From the NCBI GenBank assembly GCA_964385305.1, contig CAYLOP010000001.1, positions 29,863 to 93,862 of the forward strand: DNA of 64,000 bases. The letters are read 5' to 3'. This DNA is from CAYLOP01 sp964385305 (GTDB lineage: Bacteria; Chloroflexota; Anaerolineae; Anaerolineales; E44-bin32). The first letter of the stretch is position 1. Every line of letters starts with the position of its first letter. The notes beneath the pieces are model-generated. The model searched no databases. It was not told the origin of the DNA and was given only the letters and a program-made list of their open reading frames with translations. A program made the position numbers and the translations under genes. This document shows, in pieces, positions 26,098-33,405 of this stretch.

Positions 26098-27095
26098 TAA
26101 CGGTACTCGAAGCGCTGAACGGAGCGCTCAGGGAGGCGCTAATACAATCGGAGCACGTGTTTTTCTTGGGGGAAGATGTGCTCGATCCCTATGGTGGGGC
26201 CTTTAAAGTTGCGCAAGGGCTTTCAACCGAATTCCCAGAACGAGTGATCACAACCCCGGTTTCTGAGGCTGGGATCGTTGGCGTGGGCGTGGGGATGGCG
26301 ATGCGCGGCCTGCGGCCAGTCGTGGAGATCATGTTTGGGGATTTCGTGATGCTTGCCGCGGATCAACTGATCAACCATGCTGCCAAACTCCACTGGATAG
26401 GAGGGGACCAAGCTGCGGTCCCTCTTGTCGTACGCACACCAATGGGCGGCCGGCGGGGCTATGGCCCAACCCACAGCCAATCCCTCGAAAAACATTTCCT
26501 TGGAACTCCGGGCTTACGCGTCGTGGCTGTCTCAGCCCTTGACGATCCAGGTGCATTGCTGCGCAGAGCGATCCTGGATGATGACGCCCCAGTGCTCTTC
26601 ATCGAGCATAAGCTACTCTACACGAGCCCCGTACACACGTTGGACGAAACGGATGCGTTTCAAGTGCGTCGCACCGGAAATGGATATCCCTGCTATCATC
26701 TTACCCTGGCTGGCGCGCCGACCCCCGTCCTGACCTTTGCAGCCTATGGATACATGGCTGAACTGGTGATGCAGGCTGTCTATCGTCTGGCATATGAATA
26801 TGAAGTCTTTACCGAATTGATCGTGCCCACCCAGCTGAGCCCGTTCGATCTCGATCTCCTGATCGAGAAAGTCTCACGATCGAGGCGTTTGGTGGCTGTG
26901 GAAGAGGGCTCATACTTATGGGGGTGGGGCGCTGAGGTCTTGGCGCAGGCGACGGAAGCAATTGGGGCAGGATTATCTGCTCGAAGGGTGGCTGCGAAAG
27001 ATTTACCCATTCCTGCTGCCGGCTCCTTGGAAGCTGCGGTATTACCAGGCGTGGAGGATATCATTCGAGTGGCACGAGAGATGGTCCATGCTTGA
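26094..27095 (+). CDS. 2-oxoacid dehydrogenase E1 component, beta subunit
   Basis: A 333-residue partner of the preceding gene, coupled by a 4-base overlap. Family landmarks are FFLGEDVLDPYGGAFKV, TPVSEAGIVGVGVGMAMRG, EIMFGDFVMLAADQL with NHAAKLHW, and GYGPTHSQSLEKHF, which carries the conserved active-site histidine. The C-terminal transketolase-like domain contains SRRLVAVEEGSYLWGWGAE. It resembles pyruvate or acetoin-type E1-beta; the oxoacid cannot be fixed from sequence. Together the two subunits would form an alpha2-beta2 E1. Confidence 0.92.
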   Translation: MITVLEALNGALREALIQSEHVFFLGEDVLDPYGGAFKVAQGLSTEFPERVITTPVSEAGIVGVGVGMAMRGLRPVVEIMFGDFVMLAADQLINHAAKLHWIGGDQAAVPLVVRTPMGGRRGYGPTHSQSLEKHFLGTPGLRVVAVSALDDPGALLRRAILDDDAPVLFIEHKLLYTSPVHTLDETDAFQVRRTGNGYPCYHLTLAGAPTPVLTFAAYGYMAELVMQAVYRLAYEYEVFTELIVPTQLSPFDLDLLIEKVSRSRRLVAVEEGSYLWGWGAEVLAQATEAIGAGLSARRVAAKDLPIPAAGSLEAAVLPGVEDIIRVAREMVHA

Positions 27096-27149
27096 TTTAT
27101 CGCGAGCGGCCTACTGCCTAACATGGAACCACGGAAGTGAGGTCTCCTC

Positions 27150-28256
27150 ATGACACATCCATTTGAGGTGCACATTCCGTTATTGAACCCGAATGAGCCT
27201 TACGCACAGCTTTCGATATTGAACATCGCTGAAGGGCAGAAGGTTTCGGAAGGGGATCTCCTCGCCGTCTTGGAAACAACCAAGGCCTCCGCCGAACTGC
27301 TTGCTGAGCGCGCAGGCTACATAGCGGGTCTGCGTGCAACTGCGGGAGATGTCTTGCAAGCGGGCGAGCGGCTTTGTTGGCTGGCGGACGAACCAGACTG
27401 GCAACCGCCTGAGGAGGCGCAGATTGAGGAGATCGCCTTACCGAAAGAACTCCGCATTACTGAACCAGCTTTGGCGCTCGCACGTCAGGCAGGCTTGGAT
27501 CTCGAATCCCTCACCATAGGTCCAATCATCACCGAAGCCGTTATCCGAGGGAAGCTGGAAGGTGTTCCTGGTCCATCGTTGGAAGATGCTGAGAGGTCGG
27601 ATCACGAGCGTTCAATCGTGGTCTATGGAGGAGGCGGGCACGGCAAGTCCCTGATCGATCTTATCCGTGTTCTTGGAGTTTACGACCTGATTGGGGTGAT
27701 TGATGATGGCATGGCGGTAGGAACCCAGGTGATGGGTTTGGCGGTGCTGGGCGGCGGAGATGAACTCCCTGGGCTTGTGGCGCGTGGGGTCAGCATGGCG
27801 GCAAACGCCGTCGGCGGCGTGGGGGATATCATGAGCCGAGTGAGGATCTTTCAAAAGATCCTCTCAGCAAATTTAACCTGTCCTACGCTGATTCATCCAT
27901 CTGCTGTGTTGGAGGCCAGTGCAAAATTCGCGGACGGTGTGCAGGTCTTTCCGCATGCCTACGTGGGCAGTGAGAGTGTGATCGGTTTCGGCGCTATTGT
28001 GAATACGTCGGCGGTTGTTTCTCATGATTGCACTTTGGGGGCGTATGCCAATGTCGCTCCTGGCGCACTCCTTGCGGGAGGCGTGTCGATTGGCGAGAGT
28101 GTTTTAATCGGAATGGGCGTAACCGTCAACCTGGGTGTGCATATTGGAGCTGGCGCGCGCATCGGGAACAGCGCAGTGATCAAACAGAATGTGCCGCCCG
28201 GGGTTATCGTGCGGGCTGGCTCGATTTGGCCGCCTCACTCGCCATCTCAAACGTGA
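27150..28256 (+). CDS. Lipoyl domain fused to a NeuD/PglD-type sugar acyltransferase
   Basis: A 368-residue protein with an unexpected architecture. Residues 5-80 form a lipoyl domain: LSILNIAEGQKVSEGD leads to the lipoylation motif LETTKAS with Lys45. After an acidic linker, residues about 101-135 (ITEPALALARQAGLDLESL, then IITEAVIRGK) resemble the peripheral subunit-binding domain of E2 enzymes. Residues 155-368 are a NeuD/PglD-family acyltransferase: the nucleotide-sugar half starts VVYGGGGHGKSLIDLIR, and the left-handed beta-helix carries VVSHDCTLGAYANVAPGALL with the presumed catalytic His292. Thus the usual E2 catalytic domain is replaced by a sugar acyltransferase. It follows E1-alpha and E1-beta and precedes an aminotransferase. 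I infer acyl transfer from lipoyl to an amino sugar. Confidence 0.88.
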   Translation: MTHPFEVHIPLLNPNEPYAQLSILNIAEGQKVSEGDLLAVLETTKASAELLAERAGYIAGLRATAGDVLQAGERLCWLADEPDWQPPEEAQIEEIALPKELRITEPALALARQAGLDLESLTIGPIITEAVIRGKLEGVPGPSLEDAERSDHERSIVVYGGGGHGKSLIDLIRVLGVYDLIGVIDDGMAVGTQVMGLAVLGGGDELPGLVARGVSMAANAVGGVGDIMSRVRIFQKILSANLTCPTLIHPSAVLEASAKFADGVQVFPHAYVGSESVIGFGAIVNTSAVVSHDCTLGAYANVAPGALLAGGVSIGESVLIGMGVTVNLGVHIGAGARIGNSAVIKQNVPPGVIVRAGSIWPPHSPSQT

Positions 28257-28285
28257 GCGCGTCAAATCAGAATGAGGAGCGAATC

Positions 28286-29482
28286 TTGAGCAAGCGAACC
28301 ACACCTCCTTCCATACCCATGTCCTCACCAGACCTGACCGACAAAGAGCGCGAGGCGGTGGCAGAGGTCTTGCGTACGCCTCGCTTGAGCATGGGACCCA
28401 ACGTCAGCGATTTTGAAGAAGCTGTTGCGGAACGCGCGGGGGCAAAATACGCCATTGCGGTGAACTCGGGGACATCTGGGCTGCATCTCTGCGTTCGGGC
28501 TGCGGGCATCTCCGACGGAGATTGGGTAATTACAACGCCGTTCTCATTCATCTCCTCTGCCAATGTTCTGCTTTATGAGCGTGCAGTGCCTATTTTCGTC
28601 GATGTTGACCCAATGACGGGTAACATCGACCCCGCACTCGTCGCCCAAGCAGCGGCGGATTTGGCGCAAGGTGGCAAGGCAGCCGCAGCCTGGTTGCCCC
28701 GCAAGGGAGTGCTCGCCGGCGGCGCATTGAAGGCGATCCTGACTGTCGATGTTTTTGGACAGCCGGTGGATTACGACCCCATCATGGGAGTTGCTGAAGC
28801 GTATCAACTCTCGGTTGTCGAGGATTCCTGCGAAGCACTTGGGGCAACCTACAGGGGCAGACCGGCAGGGACGTTGGGTGATGTTGGCGTGTTTGCCTTC
28901 TACCCCAACAAACAGATCACCACTGGCGAAGGCGGTGTGGTGGTCACCAATGACGACGCATGGGGCGAGCACATTCGGGCGATGTGCAACCAGGGCCGCA
29001 TGCCAGGCGATCTATGGCTCGACCATACGCTGCTCGGATACAACTATCGCTTGGATGAAATGAGCGCGGCGCTGGGGCGAATTCAAATGACACGCTTGGA
29101 CGAGCTCCTGGCAAATCGCGCGCGTGTCGCAGCGTGGTATGCGGAGAGAATTCCGGAGATCCCTGGTATCGAGTTGCCAGTCATCGCTCCGGAAACCACC
29201 CACATGAGTTGGTTTATCTACGTTGTCCGGCTGGATGCCAGGTATGATCGCAATAAGGTTCTTGTTGCCCTGGCTGATCGAGGGATACCGACTCGTCCAT
29301 ATTTCAATCCCATTCATCTCCAGCGACCCTTTGTAGAGCGTTTTGGCTACCAAGCAGGAGATTTTCCCATCACAGAGGATCTGGGAAGGCGCAGCCTTGC
29401 CTTGCCCTTCTCAGGTGTGATGCAAGAGGATCAGGTAGAGCGAGTCTGTCAGAGTTTGCGCGAGGTATTGTCTCAAACTTGA
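28286..29482 (+). CDS. DegT/DnrJ/EryC1 family aminotransferase
   Basis: A 398-residue PLP-dependent sugar aminotransferase. It has MSSPDLTDKEREAVAEVL, AIAVNSGTSGLHLCVRA, VVEDSCEALGATYRG and FAFYPNKQITTGEGG, whose lysine forms the internal aldimine. The C-terminal part contains GYNYRLDEMSAALGRIQ. These match enzymes that put an amino group on C3 or C4 of a keto-sugar nucleotide. The frame opens far upstream in the previous gene, but the TTG at 28286 sits six bases after GAGGAG and gives the normal N-terminus. It would produce the amine that the preceding lipoyl-acyltransferase could acylate. It ends the locus. Confidence 0.9.
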   Translation: MSKRTTPPSIPMSSPDLTDKEREAVAEVLRTPRLSMGPNVSDFEEAVAERAGAKYAIAVNSGTSGLHLCVRAAGISDGDWVITTPFSFISSANVLLYERAVPIFVDVDPMTGNIDPALVAQAAADLAQGGKAAAAWLPRKGVLAGGALKAILTVDVFGQPVDYDPIMGVAEAYQLSVVEDSCEALGATYRGRPAGTLGDVGVFAFYPNKQITTGEGGVVVTNDDAWGEHIRAMCNQGRMPGDLWLDHTLLGYNYRLDEMSAALGRIQMTRLDELLANRARVAAWYAERIPEIPGIELPVIAPETTHMSWFIYVVRLDARYDRNKVLVALADRGIPTRPYFNPIHLQRPFVERFGYQAGDFPITEDLGRRSLALPFSGVMQEDQVERVCQSLREVLSQT

Positions 29483-29513
29483 ATGTAGTTTGCGGATCTT
29501 AAGGGGTCATAGC

Positions 29514-29553
29514 AAAAGCCTCCCGTCTACATTCCCCGGCGGGAGGCTTTTTA
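29514..29553. terminator. Strong bidirectional terminator
   Basis: AAAGCCTCCCG (29515-29525) pairs with CGGGAGGCTTT (29540-29550), followed by TTTATT. An A run precedes the stem, so it also serves the opposite strand. It separates the polysaccharide locus from the convergent minus-strand genes. Confidence 0.85.
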
Positions 29554-29572
29554 TTGCTTCACAGCGATAACG

Positions 29573-30283
29573 TCAGCGTATTTGGCGCCAATTGACCATG
29601 ACCAGGTTTTCCGAACAACTCTCCGATGTGTCAAGGTAGATCTTTTCCGAGAGTGCCGTGCCACCGCCATCGTCAACCTGGATCCATAGTGTGCCTTCAC
29701 TGGCGATGGGATGATCAGCGACATTGAAGAGATATCCGCCTGGCCCGACGTCGGGTGCGCTGCCTGTGATGGCCCAAAGGTCGATTTCTCCCACCCCTTC
29801 CAGTTCCCCAACTAGATGTACGCTTAGATTCAAGATTGGGGCATTCTCAAGATCGAAGACTTGACCAAATACACCCATCCACTTGCATTCCGCATCATTG
29901 ACGAAGTTCTGAATGCGAGCCGGACTTCCAACCTGTAGAGCAAATGGTGGGGCAATTTCTGGTGTGGGAGTATCGATGATCGGGACCGGTGTATCCGTAG
30001 GTTGCGGAGTAGCGGTCGGTGCTGGTGTGTACGACGGCGTGGGTGTCCAAGTTGGCGGCAAAGCCAATGCAGGGGTGTTCGATGGTGTTGGGGACCCAAG
30101 GGTTGCGGGTATAGTGGGCGGTGGATAAGGATTGATGCTGATATTGGGATTGATAAAAACTGCGAGGAACGCTCCTACCAAACAAAGTGTAGCTAAGAGT
30201 ACGAAAAGCGTGAGGATATTGAGCGCTGACTTGCCTACGCCTCCTACGCTTCTCAAAGGTCGCCTTTCGAATTCCTCGTCCAT
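29573..30283 (-). CDS. Membrane-anchored protein with Thr/Pro-rich linker
   Basis: A 236-residue protein: a short cytoplasmic tail, one membrane helix (ILTLFVLLATLCLVGAFLAV), a long Pro/Thr/Ala linker with TPTPSYTPAPTATP, and a C-terminal beta-rich domain beginning FALQVGSPARIQNF and containing CKWMGVFGQVFD. The two cysteines of the domain (CKW and ESCSEN) may form a disulfide outside the cell. I do not recognise the domain. The ATG follows AGGAGG. It lies 25 bases downstream of the PpiC gene and is probably co-transcribed with it. Confidence 0.75.
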   Translation of the reverse strand: MDEEFERRPLRSVGGVGKSALNILTLFVLLATLCLVGAFLAVFINPNISINPYPPPTIPATLGSPTPSNTPALALPPTWTPTPSYTPAPTATPQPTDTPVPIIDTPTPEIAPPFALQVGSPARIQNFVNDAECKWMGVFGQVFDLENAPILNLSVHLVGELEGVGEIDLWAITGSAPDVGPGGYLFNVADHPIASEGTLWIQVDDGGGTALSEKIYLDTSESCSENLVMVNWRQIR

Positions 30284-30308
30284 TATTATTGCCTCCTGAT
30301 CCCGCATG

Positions 30309-31220
30309 TTACGGTGCGATGAACATCTGAATATCAGCCGTCTGTCGGCGGTCCGTGATCCATGCCTCTACCGCCTCTTGGCGCGCTTGTCGAAGCGCTT
30401 CGGGGGAAAGGGGGCTCACACCCCTTTCCGTCAATTGTATGATATGAAAGCCTAACACGCTTTCTACAACCTCGCTCAACTCACCCGGTTCCAACTCAAA
30501 TACAGCGTTCTCAACCTCGGGTATCAAGAGAAAGCCTCTTGGAAACCAGCCCAAGTCGCCAGCGGCCAACCGGGTGCTCGGATCAATCGAGAATGTGCGT
30601 GCCAGCGTTGCAAAATCATCCCCAGAGAGCAGTCTCGCTCTTATCGCCTCGGCATCCTCGCGTGTCTCAAGCAAGATGTGTCGGGCATGAACCTGCTCTG
30701 CGGACGCCGGAACCCCGGCAACGATTTGATCGACCATATTCGATCCGAGCATCTCTTCAACCAAGGCAATTTCAAACTCCTCAAGCGTATACTCGTACTC
30801 TGCAAGCCAGGCGTCAAGTGCATCGTTGCTGCCCAGCTCGGCTGTAAGGCGCTCTATCTCTCGCCTGACGCTGCCCTCTTCGAGGGTAAGCCCAGACTCC
30901 ATAGCTCCCTGAGCAAGCAGACGCCGATCAATCAATGACTGCAGAACTGTGCCTTGGTAATCTTCAATGGTTGCAAGGTCGATGCCACGCTCCATCTGAG
31001 CCTTTTCATAACGCTGGAGCTCATCCTCATACTCGGCCATCAAGATAGGCTCGCCGCCCACCACGGCGGCTAAAGGTTCTGGTGAGGGAGTAGGCGTAGA
31101 GGGCGGGACGGTTGGAACGGGAGTTGAAGGGTTTGGTGTTAGATCTTCAGCTCCATCGCATCCCGTCACCAGTAGGACGCATCCAAGGATGGCGAGAAGA
31201 AAGTAGAATTTTTGCGTCAT
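30309..31220 (-). CDS. Lipoprotein peptidyl-prolyl isomerase (SurA/PrsA-like, PpiC domain)
   Basis: A 303-residue predicted lipoprotein: signal FYFLLAILGCVLLVTGC with a lipobox, then a Pro/Thr linker. An N-terminal chaperone helix bundle of SurA type follows (EYEDELQRYEKAQMERG, LIDRRLLAQGAMESG). The parvulin domain comes last: VHARHILLETREDAEAI, FATLARTFSIDPSTRLAAGDLGWFPRG and GELSEVVESVLGFHIIQL. It would assist folding of exported proteins at the membrane surface. Overall order matches PrsA/SurA. A TATAAT lies only 12 bases before the ATG, implying a very short leader. Confidence 0.9.
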   Translation of the reverse strand: MTQKFYFLLAILGCVLLVTGCDGAEDLTPNPSTPVPTVPPSTPTPSPEPLAAVVGGEPILMAEYEDELQRYEKAQMERGIDLATIEDYQGTVLQSLIDRRLLAQGAMESGLTLEEGSVRREIERLTAELGSNDALDAWLAEYEYTLEEFEIALVEEMLGSNMVDQIVAGVPASAEQVHARHILLETREDAEAIRARLLSGDDFATLARTFSIDPSTRLAAGDLGWFPRGFLLIPEVENAVFELEPGELSEVVESVLGFHIIQLTERGVSPLSPEALRQARQEAVEAWITDRRQTADIQMFIAP

Positions 31221-31231
31221 AGTTTAGAGGA

Positions 31232-31258
31232 TTATACCTGCCGCATGGGGGCACGCAA
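31232..31258 (-). promoter_or_regulatory. Possible promoter of the PpiC gene
   Basis: On the minus strand TTGCGT (31258-31253) and a perfect TATAAT (31237-31232) are 15 bases apart. Predicted transcription would begin about five bases before the ATG, so translation could be almost leaderless. Confidence 0.42.
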
Positions 31259-31274
31259 TATACGTGCTCGTAGG

Positions 31275-32927
31275 TCAGGTAACCGTAATCTCGGAAGTGA
31301 ACACAAATACCATAGGGCGACGCTTTGTCTCGGCATAGAAGAACTTTGCGAGGTCTTTTTCGATACGCGTGCTCAACTTGGATGCATCCCCATTTGTAGC
31401 GATCTCACGGATGCGCGCTCGGGCCTGTTCAAAAAGTTCTTCAGCCTCTCGAACGAAGACGAATCCCTTCGAGACGATCTCTGGCTCGCTGATGATCTTG
31501 CCGGAAAGACTATCGAGCGTCAAGTGTACGACGACAAAACCTTCACGTGCCAGGGTGACACGTTCGCGCATCACGCGTGGCCCTATATCACCCACACCAC
31601 TTCCATCTACGAAGACATACCCGCCGGGAATCCGTTCCCCGACGTGCATCCCATCATGATCTAATTCGATCACTGTGCCATTCTCAACCACAGCGATATT
31701 TTCATCCGGGATGCCAAGCTGGCGAGCGAGCGAGGCGTGTTGCTTGAGGTGCCGAAGCTCGCCATGGATGGGTACAAAATACTTGGGTTTGATGAGTTGA
31801 AGTAACAGTTTCATCTCCTCTTGATAGGCATGGCCTGAAACGTGGATGGGAGCCACGGCGTCGTAGATCACCTCTGCACCGCGCTGGAAGAGGCGGTTGA
31901 TGGTACGGTGGACCATCTCCTCGTTCCCCGGGATGGGCGTTGACGACATGACCACCGTGTCGCCAGTTTCGATATCCAAGCTGCGATGGGTTCCGGTAGA
32001 GAGACGCCCCAGGATCGACGAAGGTTCGCCTTGCGTTCCGGTGCACATCAGCGCGACTTTTGAAGGATCGGTTTTCAGTGCTTTCTCGAGCGGTATGATC
32101 AAGCCTTTGGGCGCCTTCAGATACCCCAACTTGAGGGCCATGTTCGCATTATCGACCATACTGCGACCCACGAAGGCCAGCTTCCTCCCGTGGCGATCTG
32201 CGACATGGATGATCTGTTGCATGCGCGAGATCAGGGATGCGAACGTTCCGATGAGGATGCGTCCCTTCGCTTGGCGGAAGACATCCTCGAAGGCTTTGCT
32301 GATCAAAGCTTCGGAGGGGGACCACCCGGGTCTTGAGGCGTTTGTCGAGTCGGCGAGTAAAGCGAGGACGCCACGCGTGCCGAATTCGGCCAGTTTCCCG
32401 AAGTCCGTAGTCCAGCCGTCGACGGGCGTGTGGTCGAATTTGTAGTCGCCGGAATGGACGATCAATCCCATTGGTGTTGTGATTCCCAGGCCGACGCCAT
32501 CGGGGATGGAGTGGCTGACATGGAAGAATTCGACCTTAAAGGGGCCGAGTTGGACCGAATCTCCGGCATGGATGGTTCTCAGGTCAACGTCCTTCAACAT
32601 CCCGCCTCGATCGAGTTTAACCTCGAGCAAACCCTGTGTGAGGCGCGTGGCGTAGATCGGCGCTGTGATTTGCTCCAACACATGTCGGATAGCGCCGGTG
32701 TGATCCTCGTGACCGTGCGTGATAATGATGCCTTCGATTTTCTCGCGCTTATCGAGCAGGTAACCAAAGTCAGGAATGATGTAGTCGATGCCCAACATAT
32801 CATTTTCAGGGAACATGATCCCAGCATCGATGAGGAGGATGCTGTCGCCGTATTCGACAGCCATCATGTTCTTGCCAACCTCCCCCAATCCACCGAGTGG
32901 GACGATTCTCAATTTGCTATTTTCCAT
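31275..32927 (-). CDS. rnj: Ribonuclease J
   Basis: A 550-residue metallo-beta-lactamase/beta-CASP nuclease that degrades and processes RNA, with 5'-to-3' exonuclease and endonuclease activity in the family. It has LRIVPLGGLGEVGKNM at the N-terminus, the zinc motif THGHEDHTG, then DSTNASRPGWSPSEA and GTQGEPSSILGRL in the beta-CASP region, and PIHGELRHLKQHA. A C-terminal extension of RNase J type ends it. The start is ATG 32927 after AAGGAAAG; an in-frame ATG at 32960 lacks a site. A TATAAT at 32964-32959 fits a -10 box. It is convergent with nothing and lies downstream of the cold-shock gene. Confidence 0.94.
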   Translation of the reverse strand: MENSKLRIVPLGGLGEVGKNMMAVEYGDSILLIDAGIMFPENDMLGIDYIIPDFGYLLDKREKIEGIIITHGHEDHTGAIRHVLEQITAPIYATRLTQGLLEVKLDRGGMLKDVDLRTIHAGDSVQLGPFKVEFFHVSHSIPDGVGLGITTPMGLIVHSGDYKFDHTPVDGWTTDFGKLAEFGTRGVLALLADSTNASRPGWSPSEALISKAFEDVFRQAKGRILIGTFASLISRMQQIIHVADRHGRKLAFVGRSMVDNANMALKLGYLKAPKGLIIPLEKALKTDPSKVALMCTGTQGEPSSILGRLSTGTHRSLDIETGDTVVMSSTPIPGNEEMVHRTINRLFQRGAEVIYDAVAPIHVSGHAYQEEMKLLLQLIKPKYFVPIHGELRHLKQHASLARQLGIPDENIAVVENGTVIELDHDGMHVGERIPGGYVFVDGSGVGDIGPRVMRERVTLAREGFVVVHLTLDSLSGKIISEPEIVSKGFVFVREAEELFEQARARIREIATNGDASKLSTRIEKDLAKFFYAETKRRPMVFVFTSEITVT

Positions 32928-32970
32928 TTCAATTCTTTCCTTATCATTTTTCACTAGCATTATATGCGGT

Positions 32971-33001
32971 AAAACCCCGTCGGGCAGTATGCCGGGCGGG
33001 G
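32971..33001 (-). terminator. Terminator of the cold-shock gene
   Basis: On the minus strand a GC-rich stem of about 12 pairs with one mismatch (33001 to 32975) is followed by TTTT (32974-32971). It lies 29 bases after the cold-shock stop and just before the RNase J promoter region. Confidence 0.65.
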
Positions 33002-33029
33002 AGCGGGACGAGCCGTTCAGAAAGGTTAT

Positions 33030-33245
33030 TTAATTTAGACGGGTAACGTCCGTCGCTTGATGACCATGTGCGGCAGTATATTCGAGGAAGAACGCCACTT
33101 GTTCACCTACAGACAGTAAAGGGTACCCCTCACCATTAATGGCCGAATAATGCACGAAGACGTCTTCCCCGTCTTCTGTATCAATGTAGCCATACCCTTT
33201 CGAGCCGTCGAACCAGCGCACCACGCCGGTTGTCCGCTTTGCCAC
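33030..33245 (-). CDS. csp: Cold shock domain protein
   Basis: A 71-residue single-stranded nucleic acid-binding protein of the CspA family. RNP1-like KGYGYI and RNP2-like VFVHY are present, with GVVRWFDGSKGYGYIDTEDG at the N-terminal half. It would act as an RNA chaperone. The start is GTG after GGAGG, downstream of a good promoter; a terminator closes the gene, so it is monocistronic. No long cold-box leader is present: the predicted leader is about 20 bases. Confidence 0.95.
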   Translation of the reverse strand: MAKRTTGVVRWFDGSKGYGYIDTEDGEDVFVHYSAINGEGYPLLSVGEQVAFFLEYTAAHGHQATDVTRLN

Positions 33246-33272
33246 GATAATGCCTCCAGTAAATATCGGTGA

Positions 33273-33301
33273 ATTCTATCACCTGGGAAGCGGGGCGTCA
33301 A
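33273..33301 (-). promoter_or_regulatory. Promoter of the cold-shock gene
   Basis: TTGACG (33301-33296) and TAGAAT (33278-33273) on the minus strand are separated by 17 bases. Both boxes differ from the sigma70 consensus by one base. Confidence 0.65.
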
Positions 33302-33405
33302 TTCATGAGGTGGTTCTCAAGATGACACCGCGAATATTGTGGGAGGCGAGGATCTCAGACCGATGATGGTCGCAGTTCTAAGGATGGAAGCACTCCAGCG
33401 TCTTA

